Counted from the stretch's first letter, positions 26,201-38,465 are shown. The stretch is DNA of 64,000 bases from Lineus longissimus (GCF_910592395.1 NC_088323.1:3782001-3846000), one strand, 5' to 3'. Notes: generated from the letters alone by a model not told the origin. Numbers and translations: made by a program.

Positions 26201-28034
26201 TTGTAAATGGTGGAAAGCCAGACTAGATTTAAATAGAAGTCTCATCCATTGACATTCGAACTAGTCTGATTAGATGATAAACATTCGTTGAGTCTGCAAA
26301 CATCCTGATTATCATGTGCTACATGTATGATGTATTGTGATTGTCTAAAATTCTTCAGGAGTGAGAGATAGCATTGTCAAAAACATGACTGGAATGTCAT
26401 TGAATGAGCAACAAGATAAACTGGGCCAGTGGGTTAAAAGGAGGACAAACAGGTCAAACATACATTGGAGCACAATGACTCTAACAGAGAGATATTACTA
26501 ATGAGGGACCACTTGAACTGACGGGGAAAAAAATATTTATATAGTGTTCATAAAAATGTGTCATGACAGTGTGCATGGAATCTATGGTAGTCTCTTGAGA
26601 AGATTATTGGACCTACATTGTATAGCAATACATTTTGTATTCAAAACTGCCACAGTTCCCCTCATTGCCTGTTGTCAAGACTAAAGTGTTCATCATTCAG
26701 AGACTACTTGAAAAATTTCAGATGGTTCCTCGAGCTTTCATGGCCTTGCTTCATCAGCCGCATGAATTGGCCAAATATACAAAAGCACATTCTTATGTTA
26801 GACTTACAGCAATGATCCCATTTACAAATCAGCCTCATCAGTAGCCACAGCTGTACCAGCTGGGTTCTTTACGCAAATGCAAAAATCATGTTACATTTTG
26901 TCTAACAAGCGGAGATTACTGAATAATTACAGGCACAGTGACACGATGACAAGGAGGCCTCTTAAAAAATCTTTAAATCGCCAGAAAATTCAATGTCTAT
27001 TCAGTGTGTGCATGATGATCTATTTATAACACATGCATCAGACATTGCCCCAGGCCAGGCCTTCTCTAGCTGACTATCCTGGATTGGTAATGCTTGTTTG
27101 CCAATATGAATAAACTTGTGTCCAAGTTGGGATTTTGTTTACATTGTAAGCACTATACCGAAGGCAGTAGGCAATGACATTAATTACAAATTTGTGTTTA
27201 TGAACCACTGCTAAAATTGAACCCTGTTTTTATATATCAAAGTGTCAACCGTTCATTGAAAATTTACCTGTCACACTCAAATTATATCATATTTTGTTTG
27301 CTTGTTATGACGTGTTAACATCACTAATGACCTGCCAAGGATATGTCACATAGTCATGCAAAGCATTTTGTACAGGAATACCACAAATATTACCATTGGT
27401 AAGCAGCCGTTGTCAGAGTCACAGGGATTTGAGGCATAGAGTGAATTAAATTTGGCTCACTGAAGACCAAATAATCATCTTCCAGATCTGATAAGCATCT
27501 TTTATAAGATCATGACATGATTATTTGGTCTTCAACATTACAATCATTTTCTCTGGGAAAAATGAAATGAAAGCGATCACCACGACGTCATGATGAAACA
27601 ATGTTTTACGAGCAACGCGGTATTACAAGAGACGTTACTAAATATCGTACTAATGTGCACATCCCCACATCCAACAGATGGCGAGAGACGAATTCGAAGA
27701 ACGCAAAAACAAATCATATGCGCACCCTCATGCCATGACTCAGAACACGTCAGATGGCCCAAGCCAACTTCAGACAATGCCTCGAGACACGACGATCCTT
27801 TGTTCAAGGTGAAATGCATGACTTTGACTAGTCAGCATCAAAACAAACTTCTTCGAATTCATCTATTGATGTGACTCTTGGCGGCATCCCGTAGGATAGG
27901 AATCTTACCAAAACTTTTGTAAATCGTTTGTCAAGTTCATGCTGGTCCGGCATTGGTAATTTTACTGTTGTGGCCCTGTCCCGGTATATCCTTCGGTCAG
28001 GGCCAGTGGCCGCTGAACTTTCTCCATTCCCCAT
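5291..28034 (-). CDS. FMNL: Formin-like protein (FMNL/FRL family), complete
   Basis: Diaphanous-related formin: nucleates and elongates actin under Rho/Rac/Cdc42 control at membranes. Coding exons 5' to 3': 28034-27909, 25078-24995, 19212-19126, 12980-12901, 12763-12680, 12499-12280, 12044-11968, 11815-11644, 11519-11409, 11080-10931, 9991-9760, 9529-9356, 9081-8806, 8625-8568, 8418-8271, 8067-7981, 7764-7696, 7587-7507, 7304-7175, 6980-6805, 6539-6438, 6274-6185, 5682-5577, 5397-5291. All phases close: 3027 nt, 1008 residues (human FMNL2 about 1086). It starts MGNGESS, an N-myristoylation context. The GTPase-binding/FH3 region spans about 30-400 ([28 protein letters not shown]). A coiled coil spans about 400-475, and the proline-rich FH1 about 475-532. 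FH2 runs about 533-940 ([36 protein letters not shown]). A DAD-like [10 protein letters not shown] with a basic tail follows at about 965-990. This is the single ancestral FMNL, equally related to FMNL1-3. Confidence 0.97.
6740..6782 (-). mobile_element. tRNA-derived SINE head in an FMNL intron
   Basis: The minus strand reads a tRNA-like start with A-box-like TAGTCTAGTGG and B-box-like GGTTCGCA within about 40 bases. It lies between the FMNL exons ending at 6539 and beginning at 6805. The body of the element probably continues toward 6640, but I cannot define its tail. Confidence 0.45.
9356..9529 (-). other. FMNL FH1 exon: proline-tract low-complexity sequence
   Basis: This coding exon carries three runs of seven to nine prolines separated by GPMA and GPGA-type spacers. 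It is the profilin-binding FH1 region. On the plus strand it appears as a GGT/GGA/GGG-rich tract, which can look like a simple repeat but is coding. The ORF continues in phase with the coiled-coil exon before it and the FH2 exon after it. Confidence 0.9.
14830..14862 (-). other. Candidate alternative FMNL microexon (33 nt, 11 residues)
   Basis: On the minus strand a segment preceded by a pyrimidine-rich TTTTCGTTCAG and followed by GTAGCG encodes [11 protein letters not shown]. Both flanking FMNL exons join in phase 0, and 33 nt keeps the frame, so inclusion adds a very basic 11-residue insert between RSSK and KRKMLGD. Skipping gives the length closest to human FMNL2 in this region. The splice sites and frame are seen directly; use as an alternative exon is inferred. 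Confidence 0.5.
15705..15868. repeat. Minisatellite, about 37-38 bp unit, roughly four copies
   Basis: The units share ATGTTGTTACATGTACAT followed by a GATGTACATAAAAT-type tail. The phrase recurs near 15745, 15782 and 15819, with degenerate copies at each end. The last copy is followed by a partly inverted version. Short ORFs across it are by-products of the repeat. Confidence 0.75.
17309..18276. mobile_element. Foldback (long inverted-repeat) element 1 with tandem 'GGGGACGAATT' arms
   Basis: Left arm (about 17309-17730): AGAATATTC terminus, about 13 tandem units of type AATTCGTCCCCGG, then about 190 bp of unique sequence. Right arm (about 17785-18276): the same unique sequence inverted with roughly 85-90% identity by eye, then about 17 units of GGGGACGAATT type, ending GAATATTCT. 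A loop of about 55 bp separates them. The whole could fold into a hairpin of over 400 bp. It has no transposase ORF, and long reading frames across the arms only translate the repeat. I could not find a clear target-site duplication. It lies inside FMNL intron 3. Confidence 0.8.
19213..24994 (-). other. FMNL intron 2 (5.8 kb)
   Basis: Non-coding AT-rich sequence between the exons ending KKWDLICDQ and starting ELVHAKQPP. No exon-like segment fits in phase, and I saw no long repeat or mobile-element coding sequence. Confidence 0.7.
25079..27908 (-). other. FMNL intron 1 (2.8 kb)
   Basis: Intron between the start exon and the exon beginning ASMDLPPDK. Its notable content is a near-perfect hairpin at 27461-27534. 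The remainder shows no coding or repeat structure that I can support. Confidence 0.7.
27461..27534. repeat. Hairpin with perfect 18-bp outer stem in FMNL intron 1
   Basis: TGAAGACCAAATAATCAT (27461-27478) is exactly complementary to 27517-27534. Inside it GATCTGATAAG can pair imperfectly with CTTTTATAAGATC, giving a stem of about 30 bp with a very short loop and about 74 nt in total. This size resembles a microRNA precursor, but a short palindromic MITE would look the same. Confidence 0.6.
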
Positions 28035-28360
28035 TCTCAAAGACAACTTTCTTCCTCTGGTATCTATAGAAAACATGTACACTTCTGTACATTTACATAG
28101 GACTCGTGTACATCCACAGTGCAAATGCACTGCACTTCCGGCTTTCACTATCGGCAAAAAACCGCACAAGAAACAGAACGCTCATAAACAAGCGACTCCC
28201 ACAATAACGTTACGATCCTCGATCACAAGCCAATCAGATATATATCAACGATTTTAAGAATTCCATCGTTTTGATATTTTTCCACCGCCATGATTGACTT
28301 TTATGGAGTTTTAGAAGGGTAGGATGAGGAAAACTTTGTTCACGAAAAGACATGAAGATG

Positions 28361-28460
28361 AGGCGATTTGTTACATCCTCGATTTGAACATTGACGGATG
28401 TCGGAGTTCGTGACGTCACCAATAGTTCATGAGTTCCTATACGCGGGAAATACGAATGCG
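28361..28460 (-). promoter_or_regulatory. Upstream motif block of FMNL: CRE and E2F-like sites
   Basis: About 330-430 bases upstream of the FMNL start. It contains GCGATTTGTTACATC (28363-28377), a palindromic TGACGTCA CRE (28411-28418) and ACGCGGGAAATACGAATG (28441-28458), whose GCGGGAAA core matches E2F sites. The same three elements in the same order and orientation occur upstream of WDR75 (50239-50340). Function is inferred from motif and position only. Confidence 0.5.
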
Positions 28461-28548
28461 CACGTGTGGACTTGGTTACTGGTAGTTAACAGTTCTAGAT
28501 TTTTAAAAAAATGTGATGACCCCCTGTAGGATTTGTGAAGGGGGTCCT

Positions 28549-28585
28549 GGGGGGGGGGGGGAGGGGGAGAGGGGGGGGGGGGGGG
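28549..28585 (+). repeat. G-rich tract (G-quadruplex potential)
   Basis: Almost pure guanine interrupted by single A or GA, with runs of 12, 5 and 15 G. It is just upstream of the FMNL promoter block, on the strand opposite FMNL transcription. Runs of this kind are prone to length errors in assembly. Confidence 0.85.
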
Positions 28586-28589
28586 TCTT

Positions 28590-31560
28590 GTGTTCACAGC
28601 CTTGGGCTTCTGTTAGCCAGGATTCATACTAGTGATAAACCATTCAATGGGAACTCAGGTGAATGTGATCATCTGAGGAATCGGATATGGATTCATACTG
28701 ATGATCAACAATGTAAACTCAAGAGACTGTGGTCATCTCAGAGATGCGGATTCATCATCATCATCATGTCAACATTAACATAGTCAACATTACAACTAGC
28801 AACAATATTGATTAACACCCTGTACTATTTCCAAATCAGTCCCACCCAAATCAAGCTGGTCACTTATTTATTCCCTGGCCAATCACATTACCAGCCCCAG
28901 CCCAACTTGGATTAGCTAGCTTGGCCATCTGACACATTTGTTTGATTGTTTGGACAACAAAAGACATTGCCAACCTTGAAAGAATGTGTGGGAGTGTTAC
29001 ATAAAACCACTACCTGTCACATGTTATGCCTTCCAATGCTTGCTTTGGCTTCAACTGTGCAGTGCAGGATGAACATTCATTGTAGCTACGTGCACATGGT
29101 TTTGCTCGAATTTTGACTTATTTCAACATCTGAAATAGCAAAATTAGTTGTGTTTAGCACAAATCTTCTACAAGGTGGGTATCACCTTCTGTCTAACTGA
29201 ATGTTGACGTTATTCATGTTTTATTTCTGTAGGCCTAATGGATTTTTGAAGAGGTCAACTTGCCTTTGTATTTTTCCCCTTGTATTTTTGAATACAGAGG
29301 GACAGAGTGTACACAGAGCCACTACTGTCCCGGCTATTCTGTAGTTAGGCCTTAACTTCTGACACCAGAACACTATCAAACACCAAAAATCGGACAAGAT
29401 TCCGTTTTCGGAGGCCATGCAGGTCAGAGGTGTCTGATAGACACTGACCCAAATAATAAAATGTTCATCGCTTAGCTACAACCATTGGCTTCAAGATGGC
29501 TGCCTAGAAACCCAAATTTTAGTCAAATTTTCCCCCTATAAGATGGATCGAGGGACTAACGGACAGATACCACTCGAATAGCTATTCTATTATAGGTCAC
29601 CTTAGCTAAAAATGAAAAAACGCTCTCAACTTAAGGAATTTGGAACTACGTATTTGTGCCAATTTATCATTACAGATGTAGCATCCCTTGACCGCAATTG
29701 CAACGAAAGATTCTCGCTGGTATGGTTTGCAAGGTGAAGGTTTGGTATTTATAATATAGTATTAGATTCTGACTTTCGATTGGTTGAGAGGTGCCACTGT
29801 CAAATGACAAAAGATATGAGAATTGCGTGCTTTTGCGCAAAAGAACTGGAGAGCACAATCGGGTCACTGAATCAGGAGGTCATATTTGGCAACTTTGTAT
29901 AAAACAAAAGGAATAAAGTCCATCAATTCCATGAAGGAAACGTAATTCATGACTAAAATTTGTGTGCATGTATTTCAACATCATATTTAGGCAGTATTTT
30001 CATGACAAAAAACACTAGAATTGCTGTTATAGTGCATTATATTGTTTCAATATATCATTACAGATAAACCTTGTCTGCAATTGCAACCGAAGATTTTTGG
30101 ATGAACCGCAAGATGATCGGATGAAGGGTATGCATCAAGTAACAACTTGCCTGAATTGTTGATTGAGTTGCCACTGTCAAAATTTTTGTACCATTATTAG
30201 AATAAAATAAAGTGAAAAGTCAATCCCCAAATGTGTCACTCTTAGTTACAGCAATCTGCCAGGAAGCCAAAAAATTAACTGACAATGCTAATGGCAGATT
30301 TGCCTACATTCAGTGCTTCGGTTTCAAAGCAATATCACGTAGTGAAAACTGATAGGAGCCATGCACTGAGAGTTGAATATTGTTAGTATGACTAGTGAAA
30401 GATATAACAAACCAATAAGCAAGTCAAACACTTGTCATAGACCATAGCCTTGTCAATGAGGTATATGAACTATACTGAATTTTAAAAATATCACAAATCA
30501 CATACAACTTTTATTCCAATTGCAAGGACCTTTTCATGTGCACTTTCCTGAGAGATCAAGGATTCAAAAACATTTTATTGCCATTTTTTATCCCACGAAT
30601 ATTTTTTGGTAAAATGCTCCGATAAAGCCACTGTAACAATGTACACCAAGTTTTAAACATGTTTTAGTGATTGACAGTGACGCCTTCATCAGCAATTCAT
30701 GCGATGGATGTTCAAAAGTTGTAACCACAGTATATGATGCGTGTGTGTGTGTGTGTGTTTGAGACGGGGTAAGGAAAGGGTGTGGGAGGTCATGTGGGGG
30801 GGGGGGGGAGACTATGGTGACCGTTGTGAGAGTTGGAAGTGTGTCTGATCACTGACTTACTCATTTTGTAGCTATTGTTGTTATTCTAGTTGTTAGAGTA
30901 GTTACCGTAGTTATCTAGCTAGTATAGTTTTTATTCTTTTGGTTTCGTGTTTCCTGCTTATCATCTATTTTAACCTATTCAGCTTTCAGTTGTCCAGGCC
31001 AGGCCAGGTGACCAATGACGATGATAGATTGGGTTCGATTCAAGCTATACGCTTGGTGTTGGTTATCGTGACTGGCGACTTGAGTCTATCTCATCTCATG
31101 TCCAAAGCACGGTGGCTGCACCAGGCATGCTTGCCTCTTTGTTCCACGGTCCTCATCTAAGTTTCGACGGTGATGACATGGACTTAGGTTCAAGGAACGT
31201 GATCCCCTTGAGTCATTGTGGTTGATTGATGGGGGCAATAGACGGTTGCGTGTCGCTAGTCATTCAATTGGTCCCCTTGTTTTAGAGTGTTGGCGGGATA
31301 AGTCTTACGACTGTTAACAATAGTAAGCAATAGCCGGCCGGCGACCCCCTACCTGATCTCGAGGGGGATGGAATGACTGGGGAATAGGCCTGTTGTTAAC
31401 CTGCGGAATTTCGTCGGACGAAATGTCAGGCGTGTCCGTGTGGGACTTGTGCTAAACCAGTTTAGTACATATGACGAAGACATTGGGCTCTTTGAATAAC
31501 AACAGTGTCCTTGACCTCCTTGTGCCTCACAAAGCTAATAATATACACCCCCTGAAATTG
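28590..31560. other. Gene-poor region upstream of FMNL
   Basis: No coding exon is supported. It contains a diverged direct duplication (29650-29890 and 30045-30220, sharing ATTACAGAT, GCAATTGCAAC and TGCCACTGTCAAA phrases), a (GT)9 run at 30741-30758 and a 13-G run near 30797. Confidence 0.6.
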
Positions 31561-31571
31561 ACAAGACGGCG

Positions 31572-33647
31572 ATGAAGAAGGAGAGCCGGCCTCCAGCTCG
31601 AGAGCCAAGAAGACACTGGATGGACCCCGAGGAATATTTTGCTGCCAATGTTGGAGCCTTACAGGGTAAGCATCACTTAGTCGTCAGTTACGTCTGGATT
31701 AAAAGAAACATTACAAAGATGTTAAAATAACTTAGAAAAAACTATCATCAGTCGTACAATTTCAACTTTTGTACATATTGGGGTGCTACACTCAATTCAT
31801 ACTGTCTTGAAACCGCTTCAACCAATTTGCTTCCACAATACAATTGAATGTGCTTTATTGAATTCGCATTGACTGATTCTCTATTGGCAGGGGACATGCA
31901 CACTAGCTTAAATTGTTCCTGTCTTGAAAATCTTCTAATTACAACAAAGGGCAGGGTCATTCATCCATGAGAGGCACATTACTACAGTACGTGGCAAGAG
32001 TTGCACTTTTCAAATCGAATTGTATGCACATTAGACCAAGTGTGGTGCAGCCGTTTCGAAACTCAGGTGTAAGCCAATTCGTATATTCAGGAGAGTGCTC
32101 TCTGGAAAACAGTTTTAAACCGGATTCAGTCTGAATGCAGCATGCAGTAAAAACACACAGAAATTAGATAAACCCCTAAACAAAAAATATGATTCTTTTT
32201 AGGCAGCCCGAGCCAACATTGTACAAGGGCCACATGGACAATGGACACAAGAACAAGGGCCACAAGGACAAGGGACACAAGGACAAGGGACACAAAAGAC
32301 GATGTTGTAGTCTACAGGGTGAGCATCACTTAGTCCTGGTCGAACATTGACGACCACAGAAATAGGAGTTGATCAGAGAAAAATAATAAAAAAAGATGTA
32401 GAACTTGAAGGTTGTCATTGAAATTATTGTCAACTTAAACTTAGGAATCATCCCAAATAGACTGAAGCCAGAAGAAATTATTTCCTTTCTGTGAACCCTC
32501 TACCTCCTTATTATGACTTATGAAACGCCAGGGCCATTGTGCTCACCTGTCGACAAGGAAGGGAGATGCATGTGGCTACCTTCACACCACATATGATCGA
32601 CGTCAGAGCTCTAATTTGGACAGAAATAGACTTGCATGGGTTTTTTTAACTTTGCCCCCTAGTAGCCACATTTGCAATTGAATCCAGACTGTAGTTGGTA
32701 GTTTGGGTAGGACTTGCCAAGAGGCATCTTTGTACAAGTTAAGAATGTCCTGGGTCACATGGTAAGAAAACGTGCCATGTTTGTTGAAATTTCAAAGTTG
32801 ACCCCTGTGACCTTGAAAAGTATGTCAAATCAAAAACCCGGGTATCATGTCATGTATCCTTACTAGATGCACCTATTATAAATATTTGGAAATGATCCAG
32901 CCTTAAGTTCAGGAGAGAAAGTACTTTTTGTGTTTGGTTTTTGGCCCCCTGGTGGCCAATCGATGAATAAATCACATGGAAATTTACGATTTAGTCTCGG
33001 AGTTCATTTGACCTAGGGGGTACATGAACAAGATTTCAAGTCATTAACACCAGTGGTGACGAAACGTGCCGCTATTACCTAACGGCAATGCTGATAGCGA
33101 ACTTTGACCTCTGTGACCTTATTAAAAATTTCATGTTTCTATCAGCAGTGTTCATAAGTTATAGGCAAAATAAGTTTTCAAAGAGCGCCACCTATATGGC
33201 AGACAAGCTGTCAAATTGCGCTAATTTTCATTTTGAAAGAAGGTCTTGCCTAGGGGTAATCCACACACCAAGTATGAACCATCACCATCAGGTCAAGTGG
33301 TTAAGAAATGTACCACTCTTTTGTCAAAAGTTAATGACGGACGACAACGACGACGGACGCCATGGTATCGTATAAGTTCCCCTGAAATATCGAGCTAAAA
33401 AGGCCCATGAGCATCTTTCCAACAGTGGCACTTTATAAAAAAAGTGAAGCCAGAAAGTTCATGAAATTGACAACCTGGATCGCACCCAATGAAAGGAAAA
33501 AATTCTTTTGGTTTCAATCTATTCATTTTGAGATAGATCCTTGAATGTATTTTTCCTGTCATCTAGCCCTCTAGCCTGCAGATTGAGATGATGGCTGTCG
33601 AGAAGACCCAACCACTCAACCAAGATCTACAATTCGTGCTATGGTAG
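31572..33647 (+). CDS. Possible three-exon orphan gene or non-coding transcript
   Basis: ATG at 31572 opens MKKESRPPAREP.. to 31665 with a GTAAGC donor. A second exon (32203-32318) follows a TTTTTAG acceptor and ends at GTGAGC. A third (33567-33647) follows CATCTAG and stops at TAG. The three join in phase to 96 residues. Exon 2 encodes a degenerate TRTRDTRTRDT repeat from a GGACAAGGGACACAA tandem tract, and both donors share CAGGGT(A/G)AGCATCACTTAGTC, which suggests local duplication. I recognise no family. A long non-coding RNA, or chance, is as likely. A further exon-like segment (33952-34111) ends in GGAAG|GTATCG but does not continue the frame. Confidence 0.25.
32530..33415 (+). repeat. 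Dispersed non-coding repeat, copy 1 ('GTGACCTTGA' family)
   Basis: Starts near GGGCCATTGTGCTCACC and ends near GGTATCGTATAAGTTCCCC. It contains TTGACC-CTGTGACCTTGAAAAG, CCCCCTGGTGGCC and a GACGGACGACAACGACGACGG block. The longer copy at 45263-46905 has the same parts in the same order, so this is an interspersed family and not unique sequence. Confidence 0.75.
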
Positions 33648-36600
33648 ATGTGACTCTCTAGGATTTTGGATGATGAAGGAATCCAAAGCATAGATGGTAA
33701 ATATAAACAGATGACTAGAAAGTATATGGATGAACACACCATGGGCTGAGTTCATTTTATTACCGGAGTAATGGTGGATTCTTCAATCTGCACAAGCGAC
33801 CTCAGGTTCGAATTGAAGAATTTCAAATCAAGTGTAAAGTTAGCGTTGTGGTCGTCGGTATAGGCTTTTTTGAAAATTATGACATTTGAGAACTCATTTC
33901 TTAAATAATATCCAGAAGAACAATGGAGTAACCTTAAATTTTATTTTCCAGTCGCTCGCAGATACGGACAGACAACTGAGAGTCGAGTGGATTCAGAGGA
34001 TCGAATGGTTACGCGGAGGAATATCCATGTGCAGGAGTGACGAACCACAGTTCAGCAAACGCTGCCTTGACAGACCAATTCAAGGAGAACCTTTGCTAAG
34101 TTCAGGAAGGTATCGTGTTTGCTGTGTGGATGGAATGGACACATAAATGTCCGTCATTCTAATAAACTATAATGACGATCTTCTAATGGACTATAATGAC
34201 ATTCCAACTCCAAAGGGACTCTCTGAACTTAGGGAAAGCTATGGACATTAGGAGCCCTGACATGATATCCTGCAGCCACCACGAGGACAGCCTAATCTCA
34301 TATCTTTGGGAGGATGCCATCACACGGTAATATAAACAAATCAATTTCAGTTTTTCAAATGTCCTTGATTAGGTGTAGCCATTGGCCTGATTTAGAGATC
34401 GTGAGCTCTCTGTTGAGGAACAATTTTCCAATGTTGTTTTTGTGACACCAATTACTGTGCGATTTTCATCAAACTCACAGTGATGATAGTTTCGACCAAT
34501 CTTCATTAGTAAAACAATACAATGTTGCAAAAAGACTTCATTCAGAATAGTGACATGTGGTTTATTCAAATGACCATCAATTAAACTCCATGCAACTTTT
34601 CTTGAACTAACAAAATTCTATTATATAATCTTGATGTATTTCATGGTCACATGCATGGAGTTTATAGGTCCATCATACTTTTCTGGAGTAAAGTTGAACC
34701 TTTAAAAAGGGTAAATCTCGCATGAATAATTAGGTGTAATGCAGTTAGTTCCCAGTACAGATAATGTAAAAGTGTGTTGTTTTAGTACATTCTAAATAAG
34801 CAGTATTATGGCGACACCTTTTTCTGCACTAAATATGAAGAATGGTTAAAACTATCATCTGTGCAATTCTGATGAAAATCGCTTTGTAACTGGTATTCTA
34901 AAACACCTGGATTTAGAATTAACCGCACTTTGCAGCGTAAATGAACCTTGTGCCAACATTGAAGCCTCGGTTTGAGTTCTGCGGTTGTGGTTAGGCCGCT
35001 TGCGGCTTGGGTTGGTGCAACGTCGGTATTGATTGACAACCAAAACGCAAGGGTGAAGCTAAACCTCGGCTTCGCCTTGATTTTGGTCTACATTTTAGCT
35101 CCACCCTCGCGGTTTTGGCGAGACAACCTAAACCTCCAGTTCAGTATCAATTCCGAAATCCCAAAAATGACTTGGAAAATGTTCCTTGACGGCACCGCCC
35201 TGTTGAGTCTGCAGTCCTTTACCTCCCTCTGAGTCTGAAACTGCTGATTTTCTAAGGATAGATTTAGTCGTTGTAATGACATCAGGCATGTCAAGGAGGA
35301 ACACAGATTTGTGTCTCTTGCTAATCCAAAGCAGCGCTCAGAGTAAGAGTCCTGAATGAAAGTTCAATAGAGAGGATGTTTTCGAATTCTTTGTCTGAAA
35401 CCTACAGCACACTTCTTAATCAGCATGAATTGTCTACTGCTACAAGATATCTATACGGTCAGCACAATGGCCCCTTGACATTGAATTATCAACTTGAGCA
35501 TTGTGCACCTACATGAACAACCTTAGTTTCATGTTGTCTTTTTCTTTTCAGCATGATGAGCCATCCCACAGAAGGGAGAAGGATGTTGTTGACCTGAGCA
35601 CATCCCAACCATGCTCCCATCGCCGTCAAGTAACAGTACGACGGTTAGATTGTATTTTGTCACCGTAGGCTTTATCATTTTGTCAAAATATCTGATTGAA
35701 AGGTGATTTAATGAAAATTCAAATTTTTCTGATGGTGAGACTTTAGTCAAATATTTACCTTGCTTATGACAAGCATAGATTCTTTTAATCTATGTTTGGT
35801 TGTGACTATGACTTGTGCCATGGTTCAAATATTACACTTTTCAAAGAAGGTATTGAAGTTATGGTGGGTAATGGGTTGTTTCTGGCTAACAAGGGTCAGC
35901 CAATGATTAGGCACACCAGAACCCTAACAAAAAAATTTTCAAGCTAAATTTTGTGCCTAAGATAAGAAAGAACAATGATTTGGGGGGACGGGTTGTTTGT
36001 GGCTTTACCAGATGAGGCAACAGCCGCCTTGGTCATACAAGAACCCTGAAATTCTTTTCAGGCAAAAGTTACTTTTCTGCTTAAAAATCACCTAATACAT
36101 CAGATATTTATTTGACTGGTATATCCATCACTTTAGACATGGGGTCCATGTGTTGTTGTTTCGCTGACCCCACGAAACAAGAACACATGTGTCTGATGGA
36201 ACTGTAGGCCTCTCATACTGTTTCTCAATCTCATCAGTACCACAGAATCCACTGACATGGCCTGGGCTCCGATGCCCTCAGTGGACCTTACATCACACTG
36301 GCTGGCTCAGTTGCTCAATACATGTACCTTCATGCTCGAGGCAAATGACCAACAGTGATTTGTTGAATTTGAATTTCCTCCTTTGTCAAATACCAAAACA
36401 TCTCCCAATTGAACTAAAACAGTCAGATAAACTCTCACTGTTTTATTGAAAATTTAAAGACTGATCCTTCCCCAGTGGTCACCCTGCAGTGAGCCGTTGT
36501 CAAAGCGTGTCATTCGACAATGGTGGCATGCATGCATGTTTTGTTACGGCTGACCTGGGACCCCAAATTGTTGATGATGATGATGTCCATGGGTACATCT

Positions 36601-37374
36601 CCTTGGACAATAGGTGGGCACGATGGTTCCTGCCATTATGACAATTTTGGACTTGATACTGAATTGATTGAGAAAAGTGTAATTTAAAAACGTCGACTTT
36701 AGACGTTTAAACATTTTTGTCCTGCATGAATGTATTTGTAAATCTCGTAAGTAAATATTTTGTAAAATGTCTAAATGAGATCTAGACTCCATGACTTGGC
36801 AAAAGTATGGCAAAGACAACTTTCAATCTTTGCCCTGTCAAGGTCACCTCTTTTGTCATGCAAATGCATGTCAGAATTGCTCCTTTTGTCATGCTAATTG
36901 GCAGCTAGCTCTGTCCAGCGGCCATGACAAATGTGGTTCCTTTGTTATTCAAATTGGGTCCTGCAAATCAACAGCAGTGTCCAAACCTATTGTAATCTCA
37001 CATGGCTCACCTGAAGGCATGAACAATAGGTTTTAATACAATGTCAATAGCTATTCATTATTATAAACATGATGAATGCATGAAGAGGTTTAGTGCTAAC
37101 TCAAACCATTGTGGTGGAGTAGTTGAGTCTATTGTGTTTGATCTCAATTGAGCATTGTGTTGCAAGGACACTTATCAGTGTTTCTTTGTGGCATCTTGTA
37201 AAGAAGCTGACCATGTCTTAAAAGGATAGTGCTACTATCCTATCTGCTGGTCCTCTTCTAGTATTGGGCTTTCGGAGTGGTGCAGCAAAAAAATAATGTA
37301 CTACGATCATTGTATAAACTAGTATAATGTACAATGTATTAAGTCATTTCAAACAAGCACCTGTCACCTGTGTG

Positions 37375-37445
37375 ATGGAGATGGCGACTCCCTCCGATTG
37401 CGTAGGTTTTCTCCCGGTATGCGGGTTTCCTCCTACACTACATTC
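37375..37445 (+). repeat. Fragment of a dispersed repeat with a 'GTTTTCTCCCGGTATGCGGG' motif
   Basis: The phrase ..GGTTTTCTCCCGG..GCGGGTTTCCTCCTACA resembles a motif I recall from many animal retroelement-derived repeats. Only this fragment is visible, followed by ACAATAAAG and an A-rich stretch as in a retroposed 3' end. Confidence 0.35.
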
Positions 37446-38465
37446 CAATATCGTCATGTGTTTCATTGTAATGTAAAACAATAAAGTTTTTTGATAAGAA
37501 AAACAGTTTTTTACTTATTGACTCGTCCGTTGGGGCACCATCACTAATCATTGGATATTGGCCTCCTCATTACAACCCTCAATTTCACCAGCCACAGAAG
37601 ACCGGGTAGGTATATTGTTACCAGAAATCTACTCCCAGCTCATGTATGGTCAATCGATTGACCACTGTGATTCGGAATCTGGTTCAATCGGGAGACCAGT
37701 GGCACAGTGGCAAGTGCTAGGCTCATAATCAGATAGTCAAAAATGTGATTCTGTTTTGTTTCATGTTATTGAGCAAGAAACTGGACCCAAAACTGCCTGG
37801 TTCTATCTCTTTGTACAATTGCCGCTGTTACGTGAATTGTAAACGGATGACGATGACAACGGACGGTGAAGTAATTCACAGACTCGGCACTCGCTGTACC
37901 AACAAGGGGAAAACAAATCTCAAAGATATCTCACCGACTGTCAAGCAACGTTAACCCAATTGACAGAGTAAACCTTTATTTCAAAAAATACACTCCTAGA
38001 TTACTCATAAATGGAGCAATGGCAGACACCACTCGGATAATTCTGCGGGTGTGAAGTGCAATACACCCCGAATTGGTGATCGATTGCTCGCAAAGCGGGA
38101 TTCATAGTACATGTATAGCCAGACTGGTAAAGAAGGGTGACATCATGTGGTCGTACTGGTTGGCACACCAGATTCCTCTGTTTCCATCGGACAATAAAGT
38201 GACAAAGTTATGAAAATCCTCTTCTTAAATAGTTTTTAGATGGATATATAGGCATAAAGGACAGAGAAACATCTTATTATCGTTTGGCCTAACAACCTGC
38301 AAAAACAATGTTCATAAATATGACTGTCGCAGATATTTCTTTAAATCTTCCTAATGACCATCATTCCTAAACCATGGTTTCAAAATGCTCCATCTGGAGG
38401 GATGTGCATGAACTGCAGGACAGAGATTGTGATGTCCTGTAGGGAGTTTAGACCAATACTTCGTC

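Noticed and set aside
34960-35130. GC-rich patch with GCCGCTTGCGGC-type palindromes as a promoter or exon
   Set aside because: The phrases are loosely palindromic, but no splice sites, conserved frame or nearby gene start support a function.
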